Shown here in pieces: positions 36,149 to 44,789 of a DNA stretch of 64,000 bases. How positions within the stretch are numbered: position 1 is the first letter of the stretch; the number at the start of each line of letters is the position of its first letter. The position numbers and the translations under genes were made by a program. Source of the DNA: Streptomyces tuirus (GTDB lineage Bacteria > Actinomycetota > Actinomycetes > Streptomycetales > Streptomycetaceae); contig JAGTPG010000002.1 in the NCBI GenBank assembly GCA_018195615.1, positions 1,240,001 to 1,304,000 on the forward strand, read 5' to 3'. The notes under the pieces were generated by a model. The model saw only the letters and a program-made list of their open reading frames with translations, searched no databases and was not told the DNA's origin.

Positions 36149-36442
36149 CGCAAGTACACGAAGCGGTACACCGAGGAGTTCAAGCGAGACGCGATCGCGC
36201 TCGTCGATTCCTCGGGCAAGACGGTAACCGCCGTCGCCCGGGAGCTCGGGATCAGCTCGGAGACCCTGCGCGGGTGGTACCGCCGGGCGAAGGCGGATCG
36301 GGGTGAGGGCGAGTCCGGTGAGCTGACCAGCGCCGAGCGCGAGGAACTGCGGAGGCTGCGCAAGGAGGTCCGTGAACAGCAGCAGACGATCGAGATCCTG
36401 AGAAAAGCGACCGCCTTCTTCGTGAAGGAGAACGACCGGTGA
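36149..36442 (+). CDS. IS3-family transposase OrfA
   Basis: Ninety-seven codons: an HTH (RYTEEFKRDAIALVDSSGKT, ARELGISSETLRGWYRRAK) and a leucine-zipper with EQQQTIEILRKATAFFVKE. No ATG or GTG is found in frame at the usual place before RKYTKRYTEEF, where TGACACACC occurs. The start is either a rare codon or was lost when the left end was cut. It overlaps OrfB by 4 bases in the -1 frame, the standard IS3 arrangement for programmed -1 frameshifting to make OrfAB. Confidence 0.75.
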   Translation, partial: RKYTKRYTEEFKRDAIALVDSSGKTVTAVARELGISSETLRGWYRRAKADRGEGESGELTSAEREELRRLRKEVREQQQTIEILRKATAFFVKENDR

Positions 36443-37326
36443 GCGAGCTGTACCGGTTGATCCATGCGGAGAAGGCGACGTACCCGATCGTCCTGCTGTG
36501 CCGGGTGCTGAACGTGGCCCGCTCCTCCTACTACGCCTGGTGCGAGGGCGAGGCCGCCCGCCGCGCTCGGCAGGCTGCCGACGACGCGCTCGCGCACGAG
36601 ATCACCGTGGTGCACGTCGCCTCCCGCCACACCTATGGCGTCCCGCGCGTCCACGCCGAACTGCGGCGTCTGGGCCGGCGGGTCAACCGCAAGCGCGTTG
36701 CCCGTGTGATGCGTGAGCGCGACATCCGAGGCGTCACCCGGCGCAAGAGGCGTTCGCTGACCCGGCCGGACACGAAGGCGAAACCGGCCCCGGACCTGAT
36801 CGGCCGCGACTTCCACGCCGAGCGGCCCGGGACCAGGCTGGTCGGCGACATCACCTGCCTGCCCACTGCTGAAGGCTGGCTCTACCTCGCTTGCTGGCTC
36901 GACCTGGCAACCCGCGAGGTCGTCGGCTACGCCATGGCCGACCACCACCGCGCCGAACTCGTCGTCAACGCCCTCGACATGGCACACGGCCGGACCCACC
37001 TGGAGCCCGGCTGCGTCATCCACAGTGATCGCGGAAGCGAGTACACATCCACCCAATTCAGCGATCTCATACGGGAGTTGGGGCTACAGCAGAGCTGCGG
37101 GCGCACCGGATCATGCTTCGACAACGCCGCCGCGGAGAGTTTCTGGGCCCTGCTCAAGGAGGAGATCGGAACCCGGACCTGGCCCGACCGGGCCACTGCC
37201 CGCGCCGAGGTCTTCACCTTCATCGAGACCTTCTATAACCGCCGCCGCCTGCGCAAGCACAAGATCTTCGGCTACCTCACCCCGGCCGAAACCAGGCAGC
37301 GGCACCAACACACCCTCGCGGCATAG
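36439..37326 (+). CDS. IS3-family transposase OrfB (DDE integrase)
   Basis: 295 residues with an intact rve integrase core. The first Asp is in RLVGDITCLPTAEGWLYLAC, the second in VIHSDRGSEYTSTQFSDLI, and the Glu in NAAAESFWALLKEEI. An N-terminal HTH_21-like region (HTYGVPRVHAELRRLGRRVN) is present. The frame is unbroken and ends in RQRHQHTLAA. It catalyses strand cutting and transfer of the element when fused to OrfA. Confidence 0.93.
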   Translation: MSELYRLIHAEKATYPIVLLCRVLNVARSSYYAWCEGEAARRARQAADDALAHEITVVHVASRHTYGVPRVHAELRRLGRRVNRKRVARVMRERDIRGVTRRKRRSLTRPDTKAKPAPDLIGRDFHAERPGTRLVGDITCLPTAEGWLYLACWLDLATREVVGYAMADHHRAELVVNALDMAHGRTHLEPGCVIHSDRGSEYTSTQFSDLIRELGLQQSCGRTGSCFDNAAAESFWALLKEEIGTRTWPDRATARAEVFTFIETFYNRRRLRKHKIFGYLTPAETRQRHQHTLAA

Positions 37327-37344
37327 CCATCGAGTGTCCAAGAT

Positions 37345-37646
37345 CACGGGGAAACTCCACCCCGACCACGAAGCCCATCTTGCCGACCTGCTCCGCAGTC
37401 GTGAACGGCTGAGGTCCGCCTTCGAGGCCGACTGCTGAGCACGCAGCGAAGCCAGGCCCTCGGATGAGGAAATCCACCGAGTGCGACGTCTGATCGCCCG
37501 GGTCAAGGCCGACCTCGGCGACCTGAGCGTCGAAGAACAGGCGCAGATCGCGGAAGCCGTCGCCGTGGTCCGCCGCAGCCGGACCGTGCTACTCGGCATG
37601 CCTCGTATCGGCCAGCCCCTTCCCAACGTCCGCCCCCGGAGGTTCA
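37345..37646 (+). other. Coding-like fragment of unknown protein
   Basis: Two joined frames read ITGKLHPDHEAHLADLLRSR, ERLRSAFEAD, then PSDEEIHRVRRLIARVKADL, GDLSVEEQAQIAEAVAVVRR and end at a TGA after NVRPRRF. The run is strongly coding by composition but has no start and no recognised domain. It directly precedes a TnpC-like gene and may be the C-terminus of a recombinase of that element. Confidence 0.4.
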
Positions 37647-37700
37647 CTTGACCACGATGCGCCGCGGCCGCAGGACGGCACCGACCGCCGACGCCAGCGA

Positions 37701-38164
37701 GTGACCAACGCGCTCAGGGCAGCGGCCCAGAACGGCACGCCCATCAGCGTCTCCGGCATCGCCCGGCAGGCCGGGTTCGACCGCACCTCCCTCTACCGCC
37801 ACCGGGTCCTGCTAGCCCTGGGCCACGCCGCCGAGCTCAAGCCCGCCACGCACGACCCAGCGGGCGCCACGCCGGTCAGCCGCGCCTCGCTCCAAACCGA
37901 CCTGGCCAACGCCCAGGCCCGCAACACCCGGCTCGCCACCCGCATCCAGCGTTGGAAAAGCGCATATCCGAGACGCTGAGGGAACAGGTTGCAGGAGTCC
38001 GTCTAGGCGCTCCGGCCGACATCGAAGGACTACAGCGCCGCATCACGTGGCTGGAACAGGACAAAGTCGACCTAGCAGGCCGCCCAGACGAATGCCAGGC
38101 GGACCTGGAAGCAGCATGCAGCGCGTACCGTGAGCTGACCCGGGCCCTGGACCAGCGCGGATGA
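37701..38164 (+). pseudogene. DUF6262/TnpC-like transposition accessory protein, one frameshift
   Basis: The first 85 residues (NALRAAAQNGTPISVSGIAR, QAGFDRTSLYRHRVLL) form a short TetR-like HTH. After one added base near 37951, a coiled-coil follows: LEKRISETLREQVAGVRLG, DIEGLQRRITWLEQDKVDLA and ECQADLEAACSAYRELTRAL. This layout is that of DUF6262 proteins encoded behind two tyrosine recombinases in Tn554-like units, which direct element insertion. The recombinases themselves are absent here, apart from the unassigned fragment upstream. Confidence 0.6.
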
Positions 38165-38177
38165 CCACCTGATGGGT

Positions 38178-38828
38178 CTACTGCGGCGCTGCTGCGGAGT
38201 GCAGATCCAAGGCAAGGCTCGCCGAGATGGCATCGAAGGCTTCTTCGACGCGGCGGGCCAGGGTCTTGGTGCCTCCGTGGCCACGGCGCTTGTCGTATCC
38301 GTCGGGGGCGCGGCCGGCGACCCAGTTGCGGGCGCCGCAGCGCCAAGCACTGAGGGCGAATTCGCCGAGGAGACGCAGCCGTACGTCCTCGCGGCTGTCG
38401 CTGCCGAGGCGTTGTTCGAGGATCTCCACCAGGCGCTGCTGGACCTTCATGGAGGACACGAGGCTGTGGTCGTGCAGGACAGGGGTGCCGGCGGCGAGGC
38501 GGCGGGTGCGCAGGAAGCGTTGGTCCCAGCCGTCGGGCATGGACAGGATGGCCGCGGTCAGCGAGGTGCGCAGCGCGTCGAGTGCGGGACCGGGGGCGGT
38601 GTGCGCTTGGAAGTGGGTGGTGTAGGCGTCCCAGAGCTCGCCCTCGGCGGCCATGGCGACGTCTTCCTTGGTGCCGTAGTAGCGGAAAAATGTGCTGCGG
38701 CCGATCTCGGCGTGGGCGGTGAGTTCTTCGAGGGTGACGCGGTCGAAGCCGCGCTCACTGAACAAGGCCAACGCGATGTCGGCGAGCGCGCGGCGGGTGC
38801 GCTGCTTCTTGCGTTCACGCAACGGCAA
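38178..38828 (-). CDS. TetR-family regulator
   Basis: 216 residues from a TTG at 38828; HTH near residues 8-55 (ALADIALALFSERGFDRVTL, EIGRSTFFRYYGTKEDV) and a helical ligand domain. The upstream sequence GTGGCCACCGACACC at 38866 encodes MATDTPP in another frame and would join cleanly if one base were added in the CCCCC run near 38843. The natural start is thus probably 38866. It is divergent from an ABM-MFS operon with a palindrome between, the classic TetR-exporter design. Confidence 0.82.
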   Translation of the reverse strand: MPLRERKKQRTRRALADIALALFSERGFDRVTLEELTAHAEIGRSTFFRYYGTKEDVAMAAEGELWDAYTTHFQAHTAPGPALDALRTSLTAAILSMPDGWDQRFLRTRRLAAGTPVLHDHSLVSSMKVQQRLVEILEQRLGSDSREDVRLRLLGEFALSAWRCGARNWVAGRAPDGYDKRRGHGGTKTLARRVEEAFDAISASLALDLHSAAAPQ

Positions 38829-38899
38829 GGCGCTGTCGTCGTCGGGGGCGGGGTGTCGGTGGCCACGAAGCCAGATTACCCATGCGGAACCCGGACCTG

Positions 38900-38917
38900 A
38901 ATGACACTGGAGTCATT
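38900..38917. promoter_or_regulatory. Palindromic TetR-type operator
   Basis: AATGACACTGGAGTCATT has 6-base perfect arms (AATGAC/GTCATT) with a 6-base centre, in the spacer between the divergent tetR and ABM genes. Size and symmetry suit a TetR-family dimer. Confidence 0.55.
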
Positions 38918-39012
38918 TCGGCACTCATGACAGACTTGGACTCAGTCTCACTTTCTTGGGTGTGGGCCGGGCTTCACCCTGCCCACCCGTTCGCCGTGTG
39001 GGGAGAGCTGTC

Positions 39013-39678
39013 GTGATACGCCGTACCGGAACTCCGCCCGAGATCACCCGCGCCGATGCGCGCACGGTGGTGATCACCGTGCGGCACGCAGGCGACGCCG
39101 CGCGCCAGCAGGCCCTGGCCGAGGCAGCGGCTGACGGCCGGGAGCAGCAGCTCTGGCCGGGTGGGCTGTTGAGCTGGTCGTTATTCGCCAGCACCGACGG
39201 GCAGACGCTGATGGCGTACGAGCAGTGGGCCGATGACGCATCCCTCGATGCGGCGCTGGCCTCACCGGCGCCGTACGTGCCGGGCATCGAGGGCACCGAG
39301 CCGTCCGCGCCGGTCCGCTACCGCCTGCACCGCACCCATGTGAGCGTGGCCGGGCAGGCTGAGGCGGGGTGTGTGGTCACCCCGGTGTTCGATGCGGACG
39401 GCCCGGAGCGGCAGCGGCACTTCATCGACGAGGTGTTCACGATGACCAAGGACGTGCGGCCGATGCCTGGTGCGATCGCCGCGCACTTCCACACCAGTAC
39501 CGATGGCACTCGGGTCTTCAACTATGCGGAGTGGACGGACGAGCAGGCCCATATCGACGCCGTCACCGCCGATGACCCACAGCGCATCCGCAGCCGCATC
39601 ACCGGGGAGATCGAGGGTGTGCGGCCGTGCGGATACCGCCGTTGGCACCTGCTCACCGCCCTGACCACGGCACCGTGA
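39013..39678 (+). CDS. Antibiotic biosynthesis monooxygenase (ABM) domain protein, tandem
   Basis: 221 residues with two ferredoxin-like ABM repeats: residues about 15-100 (WPGGLLSWSLFASTDGQTLM, YEQWADDASLDAALASP) and 110-205 (MPGAIAAHFHTSTDGTRVFN, YAEWTDEQAHIDAVTADDP). Such small proteins act as cofactor-free monooxygenases or heme-type oxygenases on aromatic polyketides, or bind small quinones. GTG 39013 follows GGAGAG. The stop overlaps the ATG of the MFS gene (TGATG), so the enzyme and exporter are made together. The divergent TetR probably senses the same compound. Confidence 0.82.
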   Translation: MIRRTGTPPEITRADARTVVITVRHAGDAARQQALAEAAADGREQQLWPGGLLSWSLFASTDGQTLMAYEQWADDASLDAALASPAPYVPGIEGTEPSAPVRYRLHRTHVSVAGQAEAGCVVTPVFDADGPERQRHFIDEVFTMTKDVRPMPGAIAAHFHTSTDGTRVFNYAEWTDEQAHIDAVTADDPQRIRSRITGEIEGVRPCGYRRWHLLTALTTAP

Positions 39679-40940
39679 TGTCCGCTGATGCCGCGACATC
39701 GAAGGGCATCCCGGATGCGGGAAGGCGGGGCTCGCTGACGGTGTTGCTGCTTGCCTCCACGCTGGGGGTGATGGGCGGCGCCACCATCGCCCCGGTCATC
39801 GAGGTGATCCGCCAGGCCCTCGATGTGGGCGGGCCGAGGCCGGGCTGGTGCTGACCTCCCACAGTCTGGCCATTGCCCTGGTCAGTCCGCTGGTGGGCCG
39901 GGCCACCGACCGCTTCGGCGTCCGGCTCCCGCTCGCGGCGGGGCTGGTGGTGTACGGGATGGGTGGCGGCGCCGGTCTGGCCATCGACTCCTACCCGGTG
40001 CTGTTCGCCTCCCGCCTGGTCCTCGGTCTGGGCACCGCGGCGGTGTTCACCTGCTCCACCGCCGCCCTGCTGGGCCTGTACCGGGGCGAGACGCGCGACA
40101 AGGTGATGGGCTGGCGCACCGCCGCCACCACCGCGGGCGGCTTCGCCTACCCCTCGCGGCCGGCGCACTGGGCAACCACTCCTGGCACGCACCGTTCGCC
40201 ATCTACCTCATCGGGCTTCCCCTGAGCATCGCCACCCTCGTCGCGCTGCCCAAGACGGCCCCGGCAAGCGGGACCGGCGCGAAGCCGAAGAAGGAGCGGG
40301 CGGGGCTGTCCGGCTACTGCGCGAGCACCCGTTGGTGCTGGGGCTGTGCGGGCTGTGGGTGGCCAGTACCGGGCTGATGATGGTGCTGGCGGTGTCCCTG
40401 CCTCGCCGCCTGGACCAACTAGGCATTCACGACACGCTGGTGGTCGCACTGTACGGCATCGTGCTGTCCTCGGGCGCCGCGAGCCTGATCGGCCTGACCT
40501 ACGCCAAGCTCACCGCCCGCTTCGGCTATGCGGTGTTGATGCGGTGCGCGATCGGTGCGTGGACAGCAGGGCTGCTGCTGTTCGCCGTCGCCGGACACTG
40601 GGGGCCTTTGCTGCTCGTGTCGGTACTGACCGGCGTCGGCAGCGGCATCATGATGCCCACCCTCACCGTCCTGGTCGACCGTGCGGCCCCTGCCGAACAG
40701 CGCGGCACCGCGACCTCGTTGCAGGCCACGGCACTGTTCGGCGGGCAGTTCGGCTCGCCTCTGGTGTTCGGTCCGTTGATCGACGCCACCTCGATCGCCA
40801 CCGGTGCCCTGGTCGCCGCCGCAGGCACCGCGGGCATCCTGGTTGCGCTGTTCCGCCTTCAGGAACCCACTCCGCCGAGCGACGACGTAGTGGCCGGTGA
40901 GGGGGATCCACGCGAGGCCCCCGTCGGCGAACAGCCTTGA
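39678..40940 (+). pseudogene. MFS exporter coupled to the ABM protein, three frameshifts
   Basis: Joined, about 421 residues with 12 helices. The first 52 residues (SLTVLLLASTLGVMGGATIA) run to 39835. The second frame has SHSLAIALVSPLVGRATDRF, a motif-A-like loop. The third, from about 40155, has LAAGALGNHSWHAPFAIYLI. The last, from about 40320, has LREHPLVLGLCGLWVASTGL and four closing helices. Each join needs one base in a GG or CC run. It probably exports the product or substrate of the ABM enzyme. Confidence 0.75.
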
Positions 40941-40989
40941 CCGTTCCTGATGGGAGCCGTGGTCTGGGGGAGCGAGCGGTGCCCTGAGC

Positions 40990-42426
40990 TTACTGGTCCG
41001 GTGCCCCCGCGGCTTCTGGCCGGTGTAGGGCGGGCAGCGCGAAGGCGAGGGCGGCAACTGTCGTGCACACGGCCGCGATGGCCACAAACACGGTCCGGTA
41101 GGAGGCAGCCGTGCCTGCGGTGTCTGCGGCGAGGGTGACCAGAGCGGCCAGACCGACGGCACCGCCGATCTGCCGGGCGGCGTTCATCAATCCGAGGCCG
41201 CGCCGGCGTCCTGCTCGGCGATGCCGGAGGTGACAGTGGTGGTGATCGGGGTGATCAGCAGGCCCATCCCGGCGGACATCACGATCGCGGGTCCCAGCAG
41301 CCCGTCCAGGTAGTTGCTGTCCACCCCGATCCGGCTCTGCCACACGAAGCCCACCGCGGCGATCAGCGCGGCCAGCACGATCAGTGTCCGGGGCCGGTGC
41401 GGTGCATGACGGCGGGGGCCAGGCAGGCGGCGGCGATCCCGACCAGGGTATGCGGCAGGAACCCGACACCGGTGGCCAGCGCCCCGTAGTGCAGGACGTC
41501 CTGCATGTAGAGCGAGAGGAAGTACCACATGGGGATGAAGCAGGCCCCGGCCAGCAGCATCGCCGTATTGCCCGCCCAGACAGGCCGCAGGCGCACCAGT
41601 CGGGGCGGCATGAGCGGAGCCGTCGCCCGCATCTCGGCCCACACGAACGCGGCCAGCGCCAGCACACCGACGGCGAGGCTCGCCAGGGTCGCCGGCCCGC
41701 TCCAGCCGTGCGGCTGGGCTTGGGTGACGCCGTAGACGAGGGCGATGACACCGAGCGTGGCAAGCACAGCGCCCGGCACGTCGAGCTTGCGGCCCTGCAT
41801 ACGAAAACGGTCGGCGGGCAACAGCCGCAGAGCGGCGAGCACGGCCACAGCACCGATGGGAACGTTGATCAGCAGGATGCACCGCCAGGACAGGGACTGG
41901 GTGAGCACCCCGCCGATCAGGTTCCCCGCCGCTCCGCCAGCCGAGCTGACCGCGGTCCAGATCGCCAACGCCCTGACACGGGCCGGTCCTTCGGCGAACG
42001 TGGTGGTCAGGATCGTCAGCGTGGCCGGAGCCAGCACGGCGGCCCCCAGCCCCTGCACGGCCCGCATCGCGATCAGCACGCCCGGCGAGGCGGCGAGCCC
42101 GCCCACCAGGCTCGAGACGGCGAACAAGGCCAGGCCCCACAGGAAGACCCGACGGCGACCGTACACGTCGGCGAGCCGCCCCCGAGCAGCAGGAAACCGG
42201 CGAAGACCAGCGCATAGCCACCGACCACCCACTGCAGGTCCGCGGCGTCGAAGCCCAGGGCCGACTGCATCGAGGGAAGGGCCACATTCACTACCGACAC
42301 GTCGAGCACCACCATGAATTGCGCCGTGCACGCCAGCCATAGCACCGCCGCCCGCAGCCCCGGTCCGCCAGGGGCCGGCTCTGTGGCCGGTTGGCTGGTG
42401 GCGCCGTGCGCCTCGCGAAAACCCAT
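40990..42426 (-). pseudogene. DHA2-type MFS drug exporter, three frameshifts
   Basis: About 479 residues when joined, 14 helices. Part 1 is LACTAQFMVVLDVSVVNVAL to FAGFLLLGG (break near 42176, GGGGGC). Part 2 holds RLADVYGRRRVFLWGLALF, RAVQGLGAAVLAPATLTIL and LPADRFRMQGRKLDVPGAVL (break near 41397). Part 3 is TLIVLAALIAAVGFVWQSR to AEQDAGAA (break near 41208). Part 4 is GLMNAARQIGGAVGLAALVT. Related to EmrB/QacA exporters. It runs tail-to-tail with the ABM-linked exporter and is divergent from its own TetR gene. Confidence 0.75.
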
Positions 42427-42458
42427 CGGCCCTCACCTGTCGTCGCCCGCTGATTTTC

Positions 42459-42476
42459 ATCGTACAGCGGTACTAT
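42459..42476. promoter_or_regulatory. Possible TetR operator before the DHA2 exporter
   Basis: ATCGTACAGCGGTACTAT contains GTAC-AGCG-GTAC with nearby flanking symmetry, next to an AT-rich TATAAAAACC. It sits midway in the 85-base divergent spacer. Confidence 0.45.
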
Positions 42477-42511
42477 AAAAACCAGTTGCCGAAGCAAGGA
42501 AAGGGGCCGGG

Positions 42512-43363
42512 GTGCCAAAGCGGGTGGAACACGCCCAGCGCCGGGCGCACATCACTGACGCCTTGGTGCGCGTGGCAGCGGCCGAGGGCCTTCACGCGGT
42601 GACGATGCGCGCGGTCGCCGCCGAGGCGGGCATGTCACTGAACCTGGTGCAGTACTACTTCGAGACGAAGGCCCGCCTGCTGCACGCCGCCCTTGAGCGC
42701 CTGGAGCAACAGAGCCACCAGCGATGGTCGGCCCGGCTGGCCGGCCTGCCGCACCCAGTGACCGCGCACGCCTTCATCGAGGCGTTCCTCGCCGAGGCAC
42801 TGCCCACCGACGATGCCAGCCGGGCCTTCCATCTGGTGTGGACCTCGTACGCGGTGCTGGCGATGACCGACCCGGAACTGGCCGCACAGCCCTTCGTCGA
42901 AGGGCCCGACCGCCTGGAGAGGCAACTGACCGCTGTACTGGAGCAGGCCCAGCAGGAGGGCACCTTGGACCGGCAGCGCGATGCGGCGGCCGAAGCCGTT
43001 CACCTGCTGTCCCTCAGCCATGGCCTGGGCACCAGCGTCCTGGTCGGCCAGCGCAGGGCGGACGCGGCCATGGGCATCCTGCGCGCCCACCTCGACCAGC
43101 TCTTCCAGCCCTCCGTCCGCCCGTACCAAGCCCGGATACCGCGGCAGGCCGTGCGGGATAACCCCTCCCAGGGAAAGAAAGCGGGGCCACACGGCGCTGA
43201 CGCGTATCGCAGCCGGATCGTGGACGGTCGGCGCTATTGCTGTTCGCCGTCACCGGCAGCTAGGCGGTGCTGCTCGTGTGTCGCCAGTCATGTGCCGAGG
43301 GATCGAAGTAGGAAGGTCAGCCCTTCTGGGCTGCTCAACCGCAGAGAAGGGCCGTCGTTCTGA
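42512..43363 (+). CDS. TetR-family regulator (BetI/AcrR-like)
   Basis: 283 residues in the open frame; the family core is the first 200 or so. HTH: HITDALVRVAAAEGLHAVTM, RAVAAEAGMSLNLVQYYFET. The ligand domain ends near ILRAHLDQLFQPS; the following 80 residues are Arg/Pro/Ser-rich with no domain and are probably read-through after a lost stop or base. Divergent from the DHA2 exporter, its likely target. The end overlaps the convergent VOC gene by about 29 bases. Confidence 0.82.
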   Translation: MPKRVEHAQRRAHITDALVRVAAAEGLHAVTMRAVAAEAGMSLNLVQYYFETKARLLHAALERLEQQSHQRWSARLAGLPHPVTAHAFIEAFLAEALPTDDASRAFHLVWTSYAVLAMTDPELAAQPFVEGPDRLERQLTAVLEQAQQEGTLDRQRDAAAEAVHLLSLSHGLGTSVLVGQRRADAAMGILRAHLDQLFQPSVRPYQARIPRQAVRDNPSQGKKAGPHGADAYRSRIVDGRRYCCSPSPAARRCCSCVASHVPRDRSRKVSPSGLLNRREGPSF

Positions 43364-43912
43364 CTGGGCCGGGTGACGACGCCTTGACCGCGAATGCGTG
43401 CGCGGCAGCGACGCCTTCCAAGTCGTCGACGCCGATGGCGAGTTCCCACTGAGGGCGGAAGAGTCGGGCTCGCGTGTCGTGATGAAGTCGGCGTCGGAGA
43501 GCGGAGCGCCGACCATCTCGTGGTAGAAGTGTCGGGCCTGGTCTGGTTCATTGCAGGCCAAGACCATGCGGTGCGGGGCGTACGCGGTATGCGACGGGAA
43601 CTCCCAGCCGCTGAATCGGTGGGTCTGCCACAGGGAGAATGCCGCGCCGACCGGATCGATCAACGTCGCCATGCGGCCCTGGTCGCCTGCCTCGAAGGGA
43701 GGAAGTACGAGGCGCGCGCCGTTGGCTGTCGCAGCTTCGGTGCGTCGGTCGACGTCGTCGACCGCCAGGTAGTAGGCGATGTGCGCGGGAGTGTCCGGTG
43801 GGTAGACCGGATTCGCGAGGTCGCTCACACTGCCGATCTGGTAACCGTTGGCGGCGAATTTCGTGGCCTTGCGCCAGTCGGTTTTGAGGTCCATCCAGCA
43901 GAACGTGTTCAC
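43335..43912 (-). pseudogene. VOC-family (glyoxalase/bleomycin-resistance fold) protein, one frameshift
   Basis: Two VOC half-modules of beta-alpha-beta-beta-beta type: MNTFCWMDLKTDWRKATKFA, VDDVDRRTEAATANGARLVL, MATLIDPVGAAFSLWQ and HRMVLACNEPDQARHFYHEM. After DFITTRE the frame shifts near 43473, and RLFRPQWELAIGVDDLEGVA completes the second module to a stop at 43335. About 192 residues. AAAGGAG sets the GTG start. It lies 50 bases after a MerR gene in the same direction, so the two form an operon. The family includes drug-sequestering proteins and dioxygenases. Confidence 0.72.
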
Positions 43913-43962
43913 GGTGGCTCCTTTGTCGTCCGGATGCCGGATATCGGGTGACCGGACGGCTT

Positions 43963-44373
43963 CTACATTGCGGCGGCCTGGTCCCGTGTCAGGCGTTCGC
44001 GCAGCGTGGCGGCGAATTCCTCGGCCCTCGCCAGCTGGGTACGGAGCTTCTCCACCTGCTCGGCAGCGCCCTGCTCGTATCCGCGGACGCGCTCCAGCAG
44101 GGCCTCCCGTTCGTTCGCCGTCAGCTCCTCACCGGAGTCGAGGCGGTCGGTGACCTCCAGCAGATCGCGCATCTCGTCCAGGGTGAAGCCGAGCGGCTTC
44201 ATGCGGCGGATGACCATCAGGCGAGCGACATCGGCCTCGGTGTAGAGGCGGAAGCCGCCCTGGGAGCGAGCGGAGGGGATGACCAGGCCGGTCTCCTCGT
44301 AGTGCCGGATGGTGCGCAGCGACAGCTCGGTCCGTGCGGCGACCTCGCCGATCTGCATGTGCTCGCTGCTCAC
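43963..44373 (-). CDS. MerR-family transcriptional activator
   Basis: 136 residues: winged HTH (MQIGEVAARTELSLRTIRHY, EETGLVIPSARSQGGFRLYT) and a long dimer helix (LTANEREALLERVRGYEQGA). The start is GTG 44373 after AGGAAGGG. No cysteine pair of metal-type MerR members is seen, so a drug- or redox-type ligand is likely. It probably activates its own operon with the VOC protein through the palindrome at 44425-44448. Confidence 0.88.
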   Translation of the reverse strand: MSSEHMQIGEVAARTELSLRTIRHYEETGLVIPSARSQGGFRLYTEADVARLMVIRRMKPLGFTLDEMRDLLEVTDRLDSGEELTANEREALLERVRGYEQGAAEQVEKLRTQLARAEEFAATLRERLTRDQAAAM

Positions 44374-44789
44374 GCGGGCGCCCTTCCTCATCTGTCGCCA
44401 AGGCCACAGGCGGCCGACGTCGATCTCTACCGTAACGTTAGGGTAGAGTAAGTGATCGTCGGGGTCGGCCCCCATGCCGTCTCCGCTCCTATGGTGCGGG
44501 ATGGATCGTTCCCGTGACCGTCAGCCGTGTCGGGGCCGACGAAGCCCCCGGCGAAGACCGATGCCTGCAGGAGAGAGCGTGCGCATGCCGAACATGCCCA
44601 GCGCCGCCGCCTGCCCGCCGTGATCCTTCGCCCCTGAAGCGGCCCCGCAGATTCCCTCTCGGCCAGCTGCTTCCTTCTGACTTCAGCCCACCGTACGGGG
44701 GCTTCGCGGAGGGCCGTCCCGGCCTTCCTGCGCCTTCCCCGCACGCCCCGAGTGATGCCGGGCGTGCCCGAGCACGACAGGTACATTTC
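44374..44789. other. 416-base divergent spacer before the SulP transporter
   Basis: Holds the MerR-type promoter palindrome and the 5' leader of the SulP gene. I find no conserved reading frame; longer frames that cross it lack a ribosome site. Confidence 0.45.
44425..44448. promoter_or_regulatory. MerR-type operator/promoter spacer palindrome
   Basis: A 24-base palindrome: CTCTACCG, then TAACGTTA, then GGGTAGAG, with one mismatched pair. Read on the minus strand it starts 52 bases before the merR gene. MerR proteins bind such palindromes between the -35 and -10 elements and untwist the promoter. Confidence 0.7.

Larger units (their letters stand above)
36130..37345 (+). mobile_element. IS3-family insertion sequence (IS3 copy with OrfA/OrfB)
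   Basis: About 1.2 kb, the usual IS3 size, with two overlapping frames. TTGACAC at the left (about 36139) and GTGTCCAAG at the right (about 37333) look like partly matching terminal repeats in opposite orientation. Exact ends and a target duplication were not resolved. It directly follows the truncated IS256. Confidence 0.7.
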
